Made by a program: the position numbers and the translations under genes
From: Roseibacillus persicicus
GTDB taxonomy: Bacteria; Verrucomicrobiota; Verrucomicrobiia; Verrucomicrobiales; Akkermansiaceae
Reading direction: 5' to 3'
Assembly: GCF_014651675.1 (NCBI RefSeq)
Contig: NZ_BMXI01000003.1
Location: forward strand, 133,604-197,603
DNA length: 64,000 nucleotides
Shown: positions 26,069 through 34,806 of the stretch, one piece after another
How the letters are laid out: each line of letters opens with the position of its first letter
Position numbering within the stretch: the first letter of the stretch is position 1
The notes under the pieces: generated by a model
What the model was told of the DNA's origin: nothing
Seen by the model: the letters and a program-made list of their open reading frames with translations, nothing else
Database searches by the model: none

Positions 26069-27169
26069 CTATCTCACTTCCCAATTCTCCTTAGTTTTCA
26101 AGCCCTCTAACTTCCCACCTCCCTTCACCCAAAATGCGGCACCTTGGAGCCAATCGATCTTCTGCACACCAAAATGATGGGTATCGAGACTAAGGGTAGG
26201 ATCGACATGAAGAGTGAGAAAATCTCCGGGGTCGTCACCGAAGAATTTCAGCCTCTCAGACGAGAGATCATAGCTCACCGCCAAAGAGAGATCTACCGGA
26301 ACCCAGCCAACTCCCTGCGCGAAAAACTCGGCCTTAACATGGCTCTGGTAGTAGGCAATGCCATGCAAGCTCTCACCAGGCTCAGCCGATTGGGCCCATC
26401 GTCCAGACAGACAACGCGCAGGAATTCCTTGTGAGCGCATGATCGCCACAAAGAGCACCGAGAGCCCTCCGCAGTCCGACTTCCCCAGCCTGCATACCCT
26501 CGTTGCCTGCCGCTCCATTTGCTCCGAATACTCGTAGGAAAAGCTGCCAGCGAGACTCTGAAAGACACGACGCGCAAAGCCTATCTCGCCTTCCGCCTTC
26601 GCTCGCACATATCCCTTTTCTTTCAGCCAAACCACAAATGGCGGAGCAGGATAATCGAACATTTCGCTAGGACGCAAAGCCACCCGCTTCTCCGGCTCGG
26701 AAAGAGTCGGAGCCTTTTCCTGAGACTTCCCCTGAATCAATTTCCGAGAAAAAAGCTGAGCCCCGGTAAAAACACGAAGGTCCACCGCGTGCTGAGCCCC
26801 GCCCTCCCCGGGCACTCGAATCAACAGGAGTTTTCTCTGCAATACGCTGGAACTAAAGGCCAGTTGACCATGCGGATTACTCTTCACATGACTCACCTCT
26901 TGGGATGGAAGGCTGGGGGCGTGAGCGGCATAGAAAATCCACTCATCCGCTACCAAACTAGGAGCGCTCACTTGGTAGCTCAACTTGCAATCGACCTTCT
27001 CGGAAGGCCGCCTCTCGATAGCATACCCCGAATTGAGGCCAACCGGCACCTTCGGCAACTCCGAAAGAATCTTCTCCTCTTCGTCCGAGAAGCCTGATGC
27101 GCCCAACCGCTCGGTGCAACCCATCGCCAAGAAACAGCTCAGAAGAATAAGCAAAGACGGAATATTCAT
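26069..27169 (-). CDS. Transglutaminase-like lipoprotein
   Basis: A 366-residue protein with a lipoprotein signal (MNIPSLLILLSCFLAMGC, lipidated Cys18). The transglutaminase-like catalytic triad is visible in the C-terminal half: Cys in GKSDCGGLSVLF, His in QSHVKAEFF and Asp in WVPVDLS. GIPARCLSGRW is the usual strand between the Cys and the His. Proteins of this fold may be peptidases or amide-processing enzymes; the substrate is unknown. It begins 26 bases after the stop of the ABC-2 permease gene and is probably the last gene of that operon (30751 to 26069). Confidence 0.8.
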   Translation of the reverse strand: MNIPSLLILLSCFLAMGCTERLGASGFSDEEEKILSELPKVPVGLNSGYAIERRPSEKVDCKLSYQVSAPSLVADEWIFYAAHAPSLPSQEVSHVKSNPHGQLAFSSSVLQRKLLLIRVPGEGGAQHAVDLRVFTGAQLFSRKLIQGKSQEKAPTLSEPEKRVALRPSEMFDYPAPPFVVWLKEKGYVRAKAEGEIGFARRVFQSLAGSFSYEYSEQMERQATRVCRLGKSDCGGLSVLFVAIMRSQGIPARCLSGRWAQSAEPGESLHGIAYYQSHVKAEFFAQGVGWVPVDLSLAVSYDLSSERLKFFGDDPGDFLTLHVDPTLSLDTHHFGVQKIDWLQGAAFWVKGGGKLEGLKTKENWEVR

Positions 27170-27195
27170 CCCAGCAGCTTACCTCACTCGCTTTC

Positions 27196-28851
27196 CTATT
27201 GCACGCTTACCTCTCGTAACGCTTTCTTCTGTTGACGACTGGCGGCAATCAACCGAACTGCCCCAAAAAGAAGAAGACACTGCCAAAACCAAAACGCGGG
27301 AGGTGCGGCTCGTTCGACGTCACGGGGGAAGTCGGCAATGGAGACTTCGTTGATTGCCGCTAGCACGGGACCGGCTAGGGGCGAAATCGATCCGATCCAA
27401 ATCGCGGGAACCCGGAGAGCTTCGTTGCTAACCGCCATAACCACCCCAATCAAAATTGGCACCACTCCTAACAAGATGAAAACCAGCGTCCCCGCGCGAC
27501 GCCCTTTCCATTCTAGAATCGCCTGCCAGCCGAAACCGGCAGTAACCAGAGAGAGTGCAAAGGCGACGGCTGAAAAGACCTTCACTTCACCAAAGAACCA
27601 ATGGGACTCAATGATGTTCTTCGTGAAGACGAACCAGCCAATCGTCCCCAAAAGAATCATCACCCCTGCCCACCAGAAGCTGGACGACGAGTCCCCGAAG
27701 AACGGCAGCCGCTTTTGCCCTAGCTTGTGAACCCGTCGCCAGCCGCGCACCTGAGTATCATACTCCGGAGTGATGACCACCAACAGGATGAGCAAGAGGG
27801 TCAGAGTCACTACCCCATAGACCCCGGCCATCAGCACCGCCTCCATCGCTTCCGGCTCCCAAATGGGATCCACGAAGCGATTGAACATGCCTCCCAAATT
27901 GCGCGAAGGAAAAAGGTCGCCCCCCGCAATCAAAGGAAGAGCATTCCCCAGCAACAGAATCTGAATCCAGGCAAACAAGGCAACGGACCAAACTTTCCCC
28001 AGAAGGTGAGACTCCGACAACTTCCACCTCCGCCAGACCATCACCACCGCCGCGAGTGAGAAAACGCCCTGCGACAAAAGGGTGAACACCGCCTGAGGCA
28101 AATTGAGGTTGAAGAAGCGGGCAGGCGGGAGGAGTCGCTGCGCGGTCTCCACCACCGCCCCCGCGTCCTGCGGAACGAGGTAGGGAAGACTCTCTTCGAA
28201 AATGGGATAGAGGGTGAGATACTTGAAGTAGACGAGACCGAACTTCGCAATCTGCGGGACGACCGTGTAGAGAAAGAAGATTGCGCCCATCGACACGAGA
28301 AAGGCCCAGCGGCGATTCTTCAACACCGTTCCCGCGACCAGGCCGGTGAGATGATAGAGAATCACGGAGGACAAGACGCCACCATAAAGCTGCCCCGCGA
28401 CAAAGAGCGGAATCTGCCCCTCCCAGAACGACCAAATGGTAAAGGGCAGAGTCGACAGAAAAAGAACGTATTCGCGAATGGGCAAACCGAAGAGATAGCC
28501 AAAGGTTTTTGCCAAAGGAGACATCGGAGCAAGCCGCTGGTAATCAATCACGCCCTCATCCCCTTCCGCAGTCATCCCTCCCGCCACTTGTCCGGTACCG
28601 AGAAAGAACAGAATGATGCCCTGAATCACCAGGATGGGAATCACCGGAATACGGGCGGCATCGATGGGGTCCAGTTCGTGCAACGCGATTGCCCGGGCCA
28701 AGGCAAAGGCGAATCCTGTGACAATCAAGGTCATCATCAACATCACTCCCAAGCCCTTGGGTCGCAACCGGGACTTGCAATAGCGGCGAAAAATCGGGTT
28801 CGCCCAGAGGGCCCAAACGGGCTTTTGTTTTCGGTCAGCTGCTGCTCTCAT
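27196..28851 (-). CDS. ABC-2 type transporter permease
   Basis: A 551-residue integral membrane protein with about twelve hydrophobic segments, including LMMTLIVTGFAFALARAIAL, IPVIPILVIQGIILFFLGTG, SALAVVMVWRR-like stretches and WAGVMILLGTIGWFVFT. A conserved element in this group, AEGDEGVIDYQRLAPMSPLAKTFGYLFGLP, is characteristic of ABC-2 permeases related to those of gliding/export systems. Its start overlaps the end of the ATPase gene (ATGA), so the two form one transporter. Substrate unknown. Confidence 0.8.
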   Translation of the reverse strand: MRAAADRKQKPVWALWANPIFRRYCKSRLRPKGLGVMLMMTLIVTGFAFALARAIALHELDPIDAARIPVIPILVIQGIILFFLGTGQVAGGMTAEGDEGVIDYQRLAPMSPLAKTFGYLFGLPIREYVLFLSTLPFTIWSFWEGQIPLFVAGQLYGGVLSSVILYHLTGLVAGTVLKNRRWAFLVSMGAIFFLYTVVPQIAKFGLVYFKYLTLYPIFEESLPYLVPQDAGAVVETAQRLLPPARFFNLNLPQAVFTLLSQGVFSLAAVVMVWRRWKLSESHLLGKVWSVALFAWIQILLLGNALPLIAGGDLFPSRNLGGMFNRFVDPIWEPEAMEAVLMAGVYGVVTLTLLLILLVVITPEYDTQVRGWRRVHKLGQKRLPFFGDSSSSFWWAGVMILLGTIGWFVFTKNIIESHWFFGEVKVFSAVAFALSLVTAGFGWQAILEWKGRRAGTLVFILLGVVPILIGVVMAVSNEALRVPAIWIGSISPLAGPVLAAINEVSIADFPRDVERAAPPAFWFWQCLLLFGAVRLIAASRQQKKALREVSVQ

Positions 28852-29804
28852 TCCTCCAGAGGGGTTTCGTTTCCTTCCGCCACTTCCACGAGGATTTCCT
28901 CAAAGGACGCTCGTTTCTCTTCCAAAGTTTTCACCGCAAAGCCCGCCCGAACACAGTCCGCCAACAGCTGGACCTGCGCTTCATCGTCGCCGACGAAGTC
29001 GAACTTCACCGCGCCTTCTTCTTGGACCAACTCGCTCACTCCTTCGCGAGCTGTCAGCCAAGAGAACAACTCCCCGGTGGTTCCCAAAACCTTCATCGTC
29101 ATCTCGCGACGATCGCTACCCAGTTCGGATCGGACTTCTTCCGCTGTGCCGGAAGCCAAGAGCTTTCCTTGATTCATCACGATGATGGAGCTGCACATCT
29201 CCGCCAACTCGCTGAGAATATGCGAGCTCACCAAAACCGTCACTCCTTCCCTCGCGAGACTTTGCAAAGTCAGCCGCAGCTCGCGGCGCGAAAGCGGATC
29301 GAGGCCGCTCGCAGGCTCGTCGAGAATCATCACTTGCGGCTCGTGGAGAAGCGTCTTGGCCAGTACCAGTCGCTGCGTTTGCCCGCGCGAAAGCTTGCGA
29401 CACCAGGCATTGCGCTTGGCGGTGAGATTGACCCGGGCGAGGCATTCATCCACCCGCGCCCTCCTCTGTGCTTTGTTGCCCAGGGCGTGGGTGTCGGCAT
29501 GAAACTCCAGAAACTCCCCCAGCTTCAGATCCGAGGGCACGGGTGCCAAATCCGGCATGTATCCTAACAGCTTGCGCACCTTGGCGGTCTCCTCAAGAAC
29601 ATCGAGTCCACACATCGAGACCTCGCCGTAGGTGGGCTCCATCAGGGTGGCGAGCACTTTGAAGGTGCTGGTCTTACCCGCGCCATTCGGCCCCACCAGA
29701 CCCACTACTTTCCCGCGCGGAATCTTCAGGCTCAACCCGTCGACCGCGACAAAGTCACCGTAGTCCACCCTCAGGTCGTGGACCTCTAAAGCGTAATCAG
29801 ACAT
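28848..29804 (-). CDS. ABC transporter ATP-binding protein
   Basis: A 318-residue ATPase of the ABC-2 export group. Walker A is GPNGAGKTSTFKVLA, the Q-loop region GYMPDLAPVPSDLKLGEFLEF, the signature KLSRGQTQRLVLAK and Walker B VMILDEPASGLDPLSRREL. A C-terminal extension of about 80 residues follows the nucleotide-binding domain. It overlaps the upstream hypothetical gene by the base pattern TGATG and the downstream permease by ATGA, so all three are translationally coupled. Confidence 0.9.
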   Translation of the reverse strand: MSDYALEVHDLRVDYGDFVAVDGLSLKIPRGKVVGLVGPNGAGKTSTFKVLATLMEPTYGEVSMCGLDVLEETAKVRKLLGYMPDLAPVPSDLKLGEFLEFHADTHALGNKAQRRARVDECLARVNLTAKRNAWCRKLSRGQTQRLVLAKTLLHEPQVMILDEPASGLDPLSRRELRLTLQSLAREGVTVLVSSHILSELAEMCSSIIVMNQGKLLASGTAEEVRSELGSDRREMTMKVLGTTGELFSWLTAREGVSELVQEEGAVKFDFVGDDEAQVQLLADCVRAGFAVKTLEEKRASFEEILVEVAEGNETPLEE

Positions 29805-30751
29805 CAGTCAAAAAGGTCGTCTTCGAAGAGGTCCCAGTCCGCAGGCAGCTTCAGCCCCACCTCCTGCAATTCGCGATTAGCTTCTTCCCGTTGTTCGGCC
29901 TGATAGGATTGATACTGCGCCTGCTGCTCCGGCCGGAGGAGGGACATCACTTCAGCATTGCGTTGCGCCACACTGAGCCCTCCTTGGGTGCCCTGCATCC
30001 CATCAACCACCATTCCCTCCTCGTAGTCGCCTGAGCCTCTGGCAAAAAGCAAGAAGGCCGCATCCTGCTGGGAAACATCCAAGTCCACCACCTCGTGCAA
30101 GCGATGCAACTTTCGATTGGCCTCGCTGGTCACATTTTCGGAGCGCTCCACCAATCGCTCGGCTTTGTATTCGGCCAACTTTTCCCCCGACAACTCGCTT
30201 TCCATGAAGTCATCCAAATCCCCAAACTCGGCATTCTCCTCAGTGGCCCGGATGAAGTCCTCAAAATCACTTTCCTCGTCCTCCAGCACCATGCGAAATT
30301 TCTCTGCATTGACTTGCGACTCTGCCGCCATCCAGTCCTCCAAGCGCGCTTGCTGAATCTTAGTGAGGTCATATTTACGCGCCATCTCTCCGGCGATCTC
30401 CTCCGAACGACGCTTTTCCTCCTTCAATCTCATCCGTTCCATCAAGGGCGAAATATCAGCGAGGTAAGGCTTGGTCAGCGCGAAGACATCATCCAGATCC
30501 ACCTCGCGCCCAGCTCGGATATCGGCCGCAATGTCGCGCGCAGCTTGTCCAGAGGCCAAATCGCCACGCCGCCGCTCCGCCTCCAGCACCGCCAAGCGGT
30601 TGCGGGCGGACTTCAGCTCATGCCGTTGAATCTCCAGTTGCTCCGCCGCGGAGTCCTTTTCCGGAGGCAGGCTCGACTTGAAGAGCATCCCTCCCACCAG
30701 GCCAATCACGACCCCTATGACTATTCCGGCAACTTGCTTAATCGAACTCAC
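29804..30751 (-). CDS. Membrane-anchored coiled-coil protein of unknown function
   Basis: A 315-residue protein with one N-terminal transmembrane helix (VAGIVIGVVIGLVGGMLF). A coiled coil lies at residues ~35-65 (AAEQLEIQRHELKSARNRLAVLEAERRR). A long, acidic, helical body follows. The C-terminal region with LRPEQQAQYQSYQAEQREEA resembles the 'Spy/LTXXQ-like' helical sensors only loosely. It is the first gene of an operon with an ABC-2 ATPase, permease and transglutaminase lipoprotein. An accessory or sensing role for that transporter is an inference; no family was recognised. Confidence 0.7.
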   Translation of the reverse strand: MSSIKQVAGIVIGVVIGLVGGMLFKSSLPPEKDSAAEQLEIQRHELKSARNRLAVLEAERRRGDLASGQAARDIAADIRAGREVDLDDVFALTKPYLADISPLMERMRLKEEKRRSEEIAGEMARKYDLTKIQQARLEDWMAAESQVNAEKFRMVLEDEESDFEDFIRATEENAEFGDLDDFMESELSGEKLAEYKAERLVERSENVTSEANRKLHRLHEVVDLDVSQQDAAFLLFARGSGDYEEGMVVDGMQGTQGGLSVAQRNAEVMSLLRPEQQAQYQSYQAEQREEANRELQEVGLKLPADWDLFEDDLFD

Positions 30752-30815
30752 AACGTCTTATCAACGAAGCATCGACTTTCTTTCGTGCGGAAAAAGGAAA
30801 AAGCACCGCCCCTCC

Positions 30816-32405
30816 CTAATCGGGGACCGGAAGCCCACTCGGCACCGCTGTCGGCTCCTCCGCGCTCAAGTCCAAAGTATCCGGATCGGTGAGGGCGTGC
30901 AGAAAAGCGATCACTTGCGCAATCTCGCTTTCCGAAAGCTCCACCGGCATCAACTCGTTGGCCTCCGCAATCGCCTGACGGGAGGGCGCATAGTTCATCA
31001 CCGCCAAGTCGATGGCATCGAGGTCCACCCGCGAGGCCAGCACCAGCTGTGAAGCATCATAATTGGCCAAGGACTTTTCTGGATTCAGATGATGGCGCAC
31101 CACCGCCTCCAAGGTCGCGTAGGCTCCCGCGTGACCGTAGGGCCCTGTCAGCGCGACATTGCGCAAGGTCGGCGTACGAAAGCGAAATTTGTCCTCCACA
31201 TTTCCCGTCACGCCCCAGCGTCCCCAGTCTTCCAGACCACTGACCCCGTGACCTTTTCCGGGTCCCACCTGCGGCATCGCAATGGCATGAAAACTCTGAT
31301 CGGTCTGCATCACTCCGCTATGGCATTGCGCGCATCCCGCCTTGCCATAGAACAACTTCATCCCCGCCATTTCCTCTGCATCGAGAGCATCACTATCACC
31401 TCGCAAGAAGCGGTCGAAGGGACTGTTATCTGATCGAAAGACCGCCGCCTCATACGCGCCAATCGCTTTGGCCGCATGGACAAAGGTGATGTCGTCGGCG
31501 TCGATCACATCGGGGATCACCGCTTGGAACTGGCTCACATAGGCCGGAATCGCCTGCAGCCGCGCGGCCAAGGCGTTCCACAACGCGGTCCAATCTTCCT
31601 CTGCGGCAAAGTCCGCAATCTCATTCTCGCCTGCCTGCCCCGCCATCTCGGTCGGAGAGGTCACCGGAAACATCGCCTGCACAGCAAGGGCACTGTCCAA
31701 ACCCGATGGCAAGCTCGCCCCTGCCGGATTCTGGTAACCACTCGGCTCGGCGGGGTCCACGCTGATGCGACCATCATGAAACATCACCGTCATCTCCCTG
31801 GCTCCCATCGTGAAGATATGGGGAGCATTACGCGGAACACGCTCATGAATGGCATCGCCGGCCACGCCCGTATTCCGCAAGAGCCCCAGCCCCGTTGCGC
31901 CCTCCCCAACCGGCAGCGAAAGCGCATCGCCAGTCGCCAGGTCGGTGTGATGGCAGGTCGCACAAGAAATGTTGCGATTGCCGCTCAACTCTTTGTCCCA
32001 GAACAAATCACGGCCCAAGTCGATCAGCTCGGGATCCGGCGCTCCCGCATCGGGAAAAGAAGTGTCTCGCAACGCGAAGCCGGAACCCTCCGCCCCCACT
32101 CCTCCCGGAGTCTGAACAACCCGATGCATCCGATAGAACTCCCGCGGCTTCCTCGACCCGGGCAAGAGAACCTCGGTGAGAGGACCCTCCTGGTAGCAAA
32201 AATTGGCCAACGACCATTTCTCCAAAGCCTCCGAACGCCAGATCTCGTAGAGACTACTAGCCGTCCCGGTCTCGTCCGTGAATTCCAACCTCGTTTGCTC
32301 ACTCCCGGTGATCGCCAGGCTCTCTATGCGAACATCCTGAGCCTGAAGCAACCCAGCAAAGACCATCCCTAAGACGAACAGTCCACTCTCTCGCAATCGA
32401 CTCAT
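30816..32405 (-). CDS. Di-haem cytochrome c peroxidase (MauG/CcpA family) with N-terminal module
   Basis: A 529-residue periplasmic protein with signal peptide (GLFVLGMVFAGLLQAQ). Two haem c sites are visible: ISCATCHHTDLATGD and AGCAQCHSGVMQTD. The DTSFPDAGAPDPELIDLGRDLFWDKELSGN lead-in and FRTPTLRNVALTGPYGHAGA are standard for bacterial di-haem peroxidases. Residues ~25-95 are an extra beta module (SSLYEIWRSEALEKWSLANF, then REFYRMHRVV) resembling the 'FFR' modules of secreted proteins elsewhere in the window. It should reduce peroxide or oxidise a partner protein using electrons from small cytochromes. It stands alone. Confidence 0.88.
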   Translation of the reverse strand: MSRLRESGLFVLGMVFAGLLQAQDVRIESLAITGSEQTRLEFTDETGTASSLYEIWRSEALEKWSLANFCYQEGPLTEVLLPGSRKPREFYRMHRVVQTPGGVGAEGSGFALRDTSFPDAGAPDPELIDLGRDLFWDKELSGNRNISCATCHHTDLATGDALSLPVGEGATGLGLLRNTGVAGDAIHERVPRNAPHIFTMGAREMTVMFHDGRISVDPAEPSGYQNPAGASLPSGLDSALAVQAMFPVTSPTEMAGQAGENEIADFAAEEDWTALWNALAARLQAIPAYVSQFQAVIPDVIDADDITFVHAAKAIGAYEAAVFRSDNSPFDRFLRGDSDALDAEEMAGMKLFYGKAGCAQCHSGVMQTDQSFHAIAMPQVGPGKGHGVSGLEDWGRWGVTGNVEDKFRFRTPTLRNVALTGPYGHAGAYATLEAVVRHHLNPEKSLANYDASQLVLASRVDLDAIDLAVMNYAPSRQAIAEANELMPVELSESEIAQVIAFLHALTDPDTLDLSAEEPTAVPSGLPVPD

Positions 32406-32620
32406 CTCCGCAAAGCACCAACTCTACCCTCTTTACCGAGAAAGAACTGCGCAGTTTTTATCAGAAACTACGTGTATCGTGAGGTCTGAGCGAACCTTAC
32501 GAAAATGATAAAATCCCGAAATAGTCCGCGACCGAACCGCCTCTTGCGAAGAGAAAATCCCTACTCAAGAGGACAAAACCACCCGCACTTTTTCACGAAA
32601 ATCGAGAGAGCAAGAAGCAC

Positions 32621-33388
32621 CTACCGGATGGCTTCAACCAAGGCGGACTGCGCCTCAGCTTGCTTCATCGCAAACTCATCGAAGAGAGCCATCTCCGCAT
32701 TGAACAACTCGATATCATCATCATTTTCGAAAAGAATCTGATCGTTCTCCGTATCCCATTCCCAAGTGCCCTTGGACTCTTCAAGCATATTCAAGACCCG
32801 CACGGAGGAATCACAAATTTCGATATCACACTGTCGAATGGTGGCAAACGGAGTGAAAATTTTGGCGAGCTTTCTGCGAACTCCAGTCTCGAAGTCACGC
32901 CGCTCATCGCCCTCATAATTGATCTGATCGAGGGCCTTCTTGACCTCCGCTGGACGATTCTTCTGTTCTGCGATCATTTGCTCATTGAACTCCTTATACT
33001 CCTCCAAAAGAGCGCGCCGTTCGTCGTAGTCATCAGCCTCTTCCAAAGTGCTCCAGTCGATAGCTTCGACAAACTTCTCAACGAACTCATCCAGTTTGGC
33101 CAAATCTTCGCCAGAGTCATCTTCGAGGGCGGAAACAGCTCGAATCGCCTCACCCAACTTTCCGCCCATCTTGTCTGCGGCTGCATTTACCGAGTCCCGA
33201 TGCGCCTCCAAGTCCTCCGCAGTGACCCCCGGACCGTCTTCATTGCTCAAGGAGGCCTCCAATTTACTGGCAAACTCACTCTGTGCCTCCTCCATCTCCT
33301 GCAAAGCCTCACGGTCAACTTGACGATCATTTTCCTCACAAGAAGCAAGAGCGAAAAGAGGTAATAGAAAGAGGAGCGTTGGTTTCAT
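32621..33388 (-). CDS. Acidic helical lipoprotein of unknown function
   Basis: A 255-residue protein with lipoprotein signal MKPTLLFLLPLFALASC (Cys17). The mature part is highly acidic and helical, with heptad-like stretches (EALQEMEEAQSEFASKLEASL, DEFVEKFVEAIDW), and contains two internal cysteines in QCDIEICDS. No family was recognised. It faces the divergent GntR/ABC operon across a short promoter region but has no obvious functional link to it. Confidence 0.7.
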   Translation of the reverse strand: MKPTLLFLLPLFALASCEENDRQVDREALQEMEEAQSEFASKLEASLSNEDGPGVTAEDLEAHRDSVNAAADKMGGKLGEAIRAVSALEDDSGEDLAKLDEFVEKFVEAIDWSTLEEADDYDERRALLEEYKEFNEQMIAEQKNRPAEVKKALDQINYEGDERRDFETGVRRKLAKIFTPFATIRQCDIEICDSSVRVLNMLEESKGTWEWDTENDQILFENDDDIELFNAEMALFDEFAMKQAEAQSALVEAIR

Positions 33389-33458
33389 GAATTTTCAGGC
33401 GAAAGCTATCAAAGAATAAGTGAAAGGCGAGCCCTGTTGGGGAAAAAGATATTTTAAA

Positions 33459-33496
33459 TTGACGCGTTCTAGGTGTTACACTATTCGTGTTACACC
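33459..33496 (+). promoter_or_regulatory. Promoter with overlapping dyad operator for the GntR-ABC operon
   Basis: TTGACG (33459-33464) and TATTCG (33482-33487) are 17 bases apart and fit a sigma-70-like promoter. The spacer and -10 are covered by GGTGTTACAC-TATTC-GTGTTACACC (33472-33496), two copies of GTGT-T-ACAC related by dyad symmetry. The regulator gene starts 13 bases downstream. The layout is what is expected for autorepression by the encoded YtrA-type GntR protein (inference). Confidence 0.7.
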
Positions 33497-33508
33497 TCAA
33501 TTTTCGGC

Positions 33509-33886
33509 ATGCTTCCTTTCTCCCTCCAGCTCAAAGATGGCTTCCCCGTCTCAGAACAAATTCTGAGCGCGGTGCGCAAAGCGGTCCTCACTGGACAGTT
33601 GAAGGAAGGCGATCTCTTTCCCTCCGTCCGTTCTCTTAGCCAGGAACTCACCATTAGCCCCACCACCGCCCACAAGGTCGTGAGCCAGCTCAAGTCTGCT
33701 GGTTATCTGGTGGCCCGCCCCGGAATCGGCATGGTGGTCGGGGTGCCTGACCTCCCGAACAAGTCGGAACGCATCAATCTCCTCTCTCCCGCCTGCCAAG
33801 ACCTCTTGGCGCAAGCCCAAGAACTGGGACTCGACCTTGACGACGTCCTCACTGCCCTTCGCAACAACCATCGCAAATCATCATGA
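33509..33886 (+). CDS. GntR-family regulator, YtrA subfamily
   Basis: A 125-residue protein with a GntR winged helix (PVSEQILSAVRKAVLTGQLKEGDLFPSVRSLSQELTISPTTAHKVVSQLKSAGYLVARPG) and only a short C-terminal dimerisation tail, the hallmark of the YtrA group. Such regulators repress an operon containing themselves and ABC transporter genes, which is exactly the context: the ATPase gene overlaps by ATGA. The frame extends to 33473, but that would place the start inside the promoter/operator, so the ATG at 33509 is used. Confidence 0.9.
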   Translation: MLPFSLQLKDGFPVSEQILSAVRKAVLTGQLKEGDLFPSVRSLSQELTISPTTAHKVVSQLKSAGYLVARPGIGMVVGVPDLPNKSERINLLSPACQDLLAQAQELGLDLDDVLTALRNNHRKSS

Positions 33887-34806
33887 GCTCAATCATTGAA
33901 CTGGAAAATCTGACGAAGAACTTCCGCAAGTCTCCTGCGGTCAACGACCTTTCGCTCTCCATTCCAGAGGGAGCAGTCACGGCCTTTCTCGGGCCTAATG
34001 GCGCAGGAAAGACCACGACCATCAAGTGCCTACTCAACCTTCAAGTTCCGGACTCCGGCCAGGCAAAAATCCTCGGCTGTGATTCGCGCAAGCTCGGCCC
34101 GAAACAGCTCCAACGCATCGGCTACGTTTCGGAGAATCAGCAACTGCCCAGCTGGATGAACGTGACCCAGCTCCTCGACTATCTCCGGCCGATGTATCCC
34201 GATTGGGACCGGGAGTTCGAAAAGAAACTGCTGCGCGAGTTCAACATCCCGCTCAAAACCAAACTCCGCTCTCTCTCGCGTGGACAAAGAATGAAGGCGG
34301 CCCTCCTCTCCAGCCTCGCCTATCGCCCCCAGGTGGTTGTTCTCGACGAACCCTTCTCGGGACTCGATCCCTTGGTCCGCGACGAGTTTCTTCATGGCCT
34401 GTTAGAGCTCACCGAGGTGGAAGGCTGGTCCGTCCTCATCTCCTCCCATGACATTGAGGAGGTGCAACGACTCTGTGACCGCGTCACCATTCTCAATCGC
34501 GGTCATCTCGAGCTCAACGAATCAACCGATGAACTGTTAGAACGCTTTCGCAAAGTCACCGTCAATTTCCCCGATAGCAAAAACCTTCCCGCAGGCCTTC
34601 CCGCCACCTGGAGCGACTTCCAGGTCTCGGGCCGCACCATTCGCTTCATCGACCATCGCTTTCACACCACCACTCTACCCGAGCAGATCGGGAAGCACTT
34701 TCCCGATGCCCTCACCCACGAGGTCCAGCCCCTCACCCTGCGGGAAATCTTCGTGGTCTTCGCCAAGTCCTTTCGCCTACCCAACAACCCGCCTAGCCAA
34801 TCATGA
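33883..34806 (+). CDS. ABC transporter ATP-binding protein
   Basis: A 307-residue ABC-2 ATPase. Walker A is GPNGAGKTTTIKCLL, the signature LSRGQRMKAALLSSLA, Walker B VVVLDEPFSGLDPLVRDEF, and the switch His is in ISSHDIEEV. The residues after the ATPase core (about 215-305) form the usual small C-terminal extension. Coupled by ATGA overlaps to the GntR gene before it and the permease gene after it. Two large permeases downstream probably pair with it. Confidence 0.92.
   Translation: MSSIIELENLTKNFRKSPAVNDLSLSIPEGAVTAFLGPNGAGKTTTIKCLLNLQVPDSGQAKILGCDSRKLGPKQLQRIGYVSENQQLPSWMNVTQLLDYLRPMYPDWDREFEKKLLREFNIPLKTKLRSLSRGQRMKAALLSSLAYRPQVVVLDEPFSGLDPLVRDEFLHGLLELTEVEGWSVLISSHDIEEVQRLCDRVTILNRGHLELNESTDELLERFRKVTVNFPDSKNLPAGLPATWSDFQVSGRTIRFIDHRFHTTTLPEQIGKHFPDALTHEVQPLTLREIFVVFAKSFRLPNNPPSQS

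Noticed and set aside
32445-32456. Perfect 12-base palindrome AACTGCGCAGTT upstream of the peroxidase gene
   Set aside because: No loop for a hairpin, no nearby regulator gene and no second copy noticed; chance cannot be excluded.
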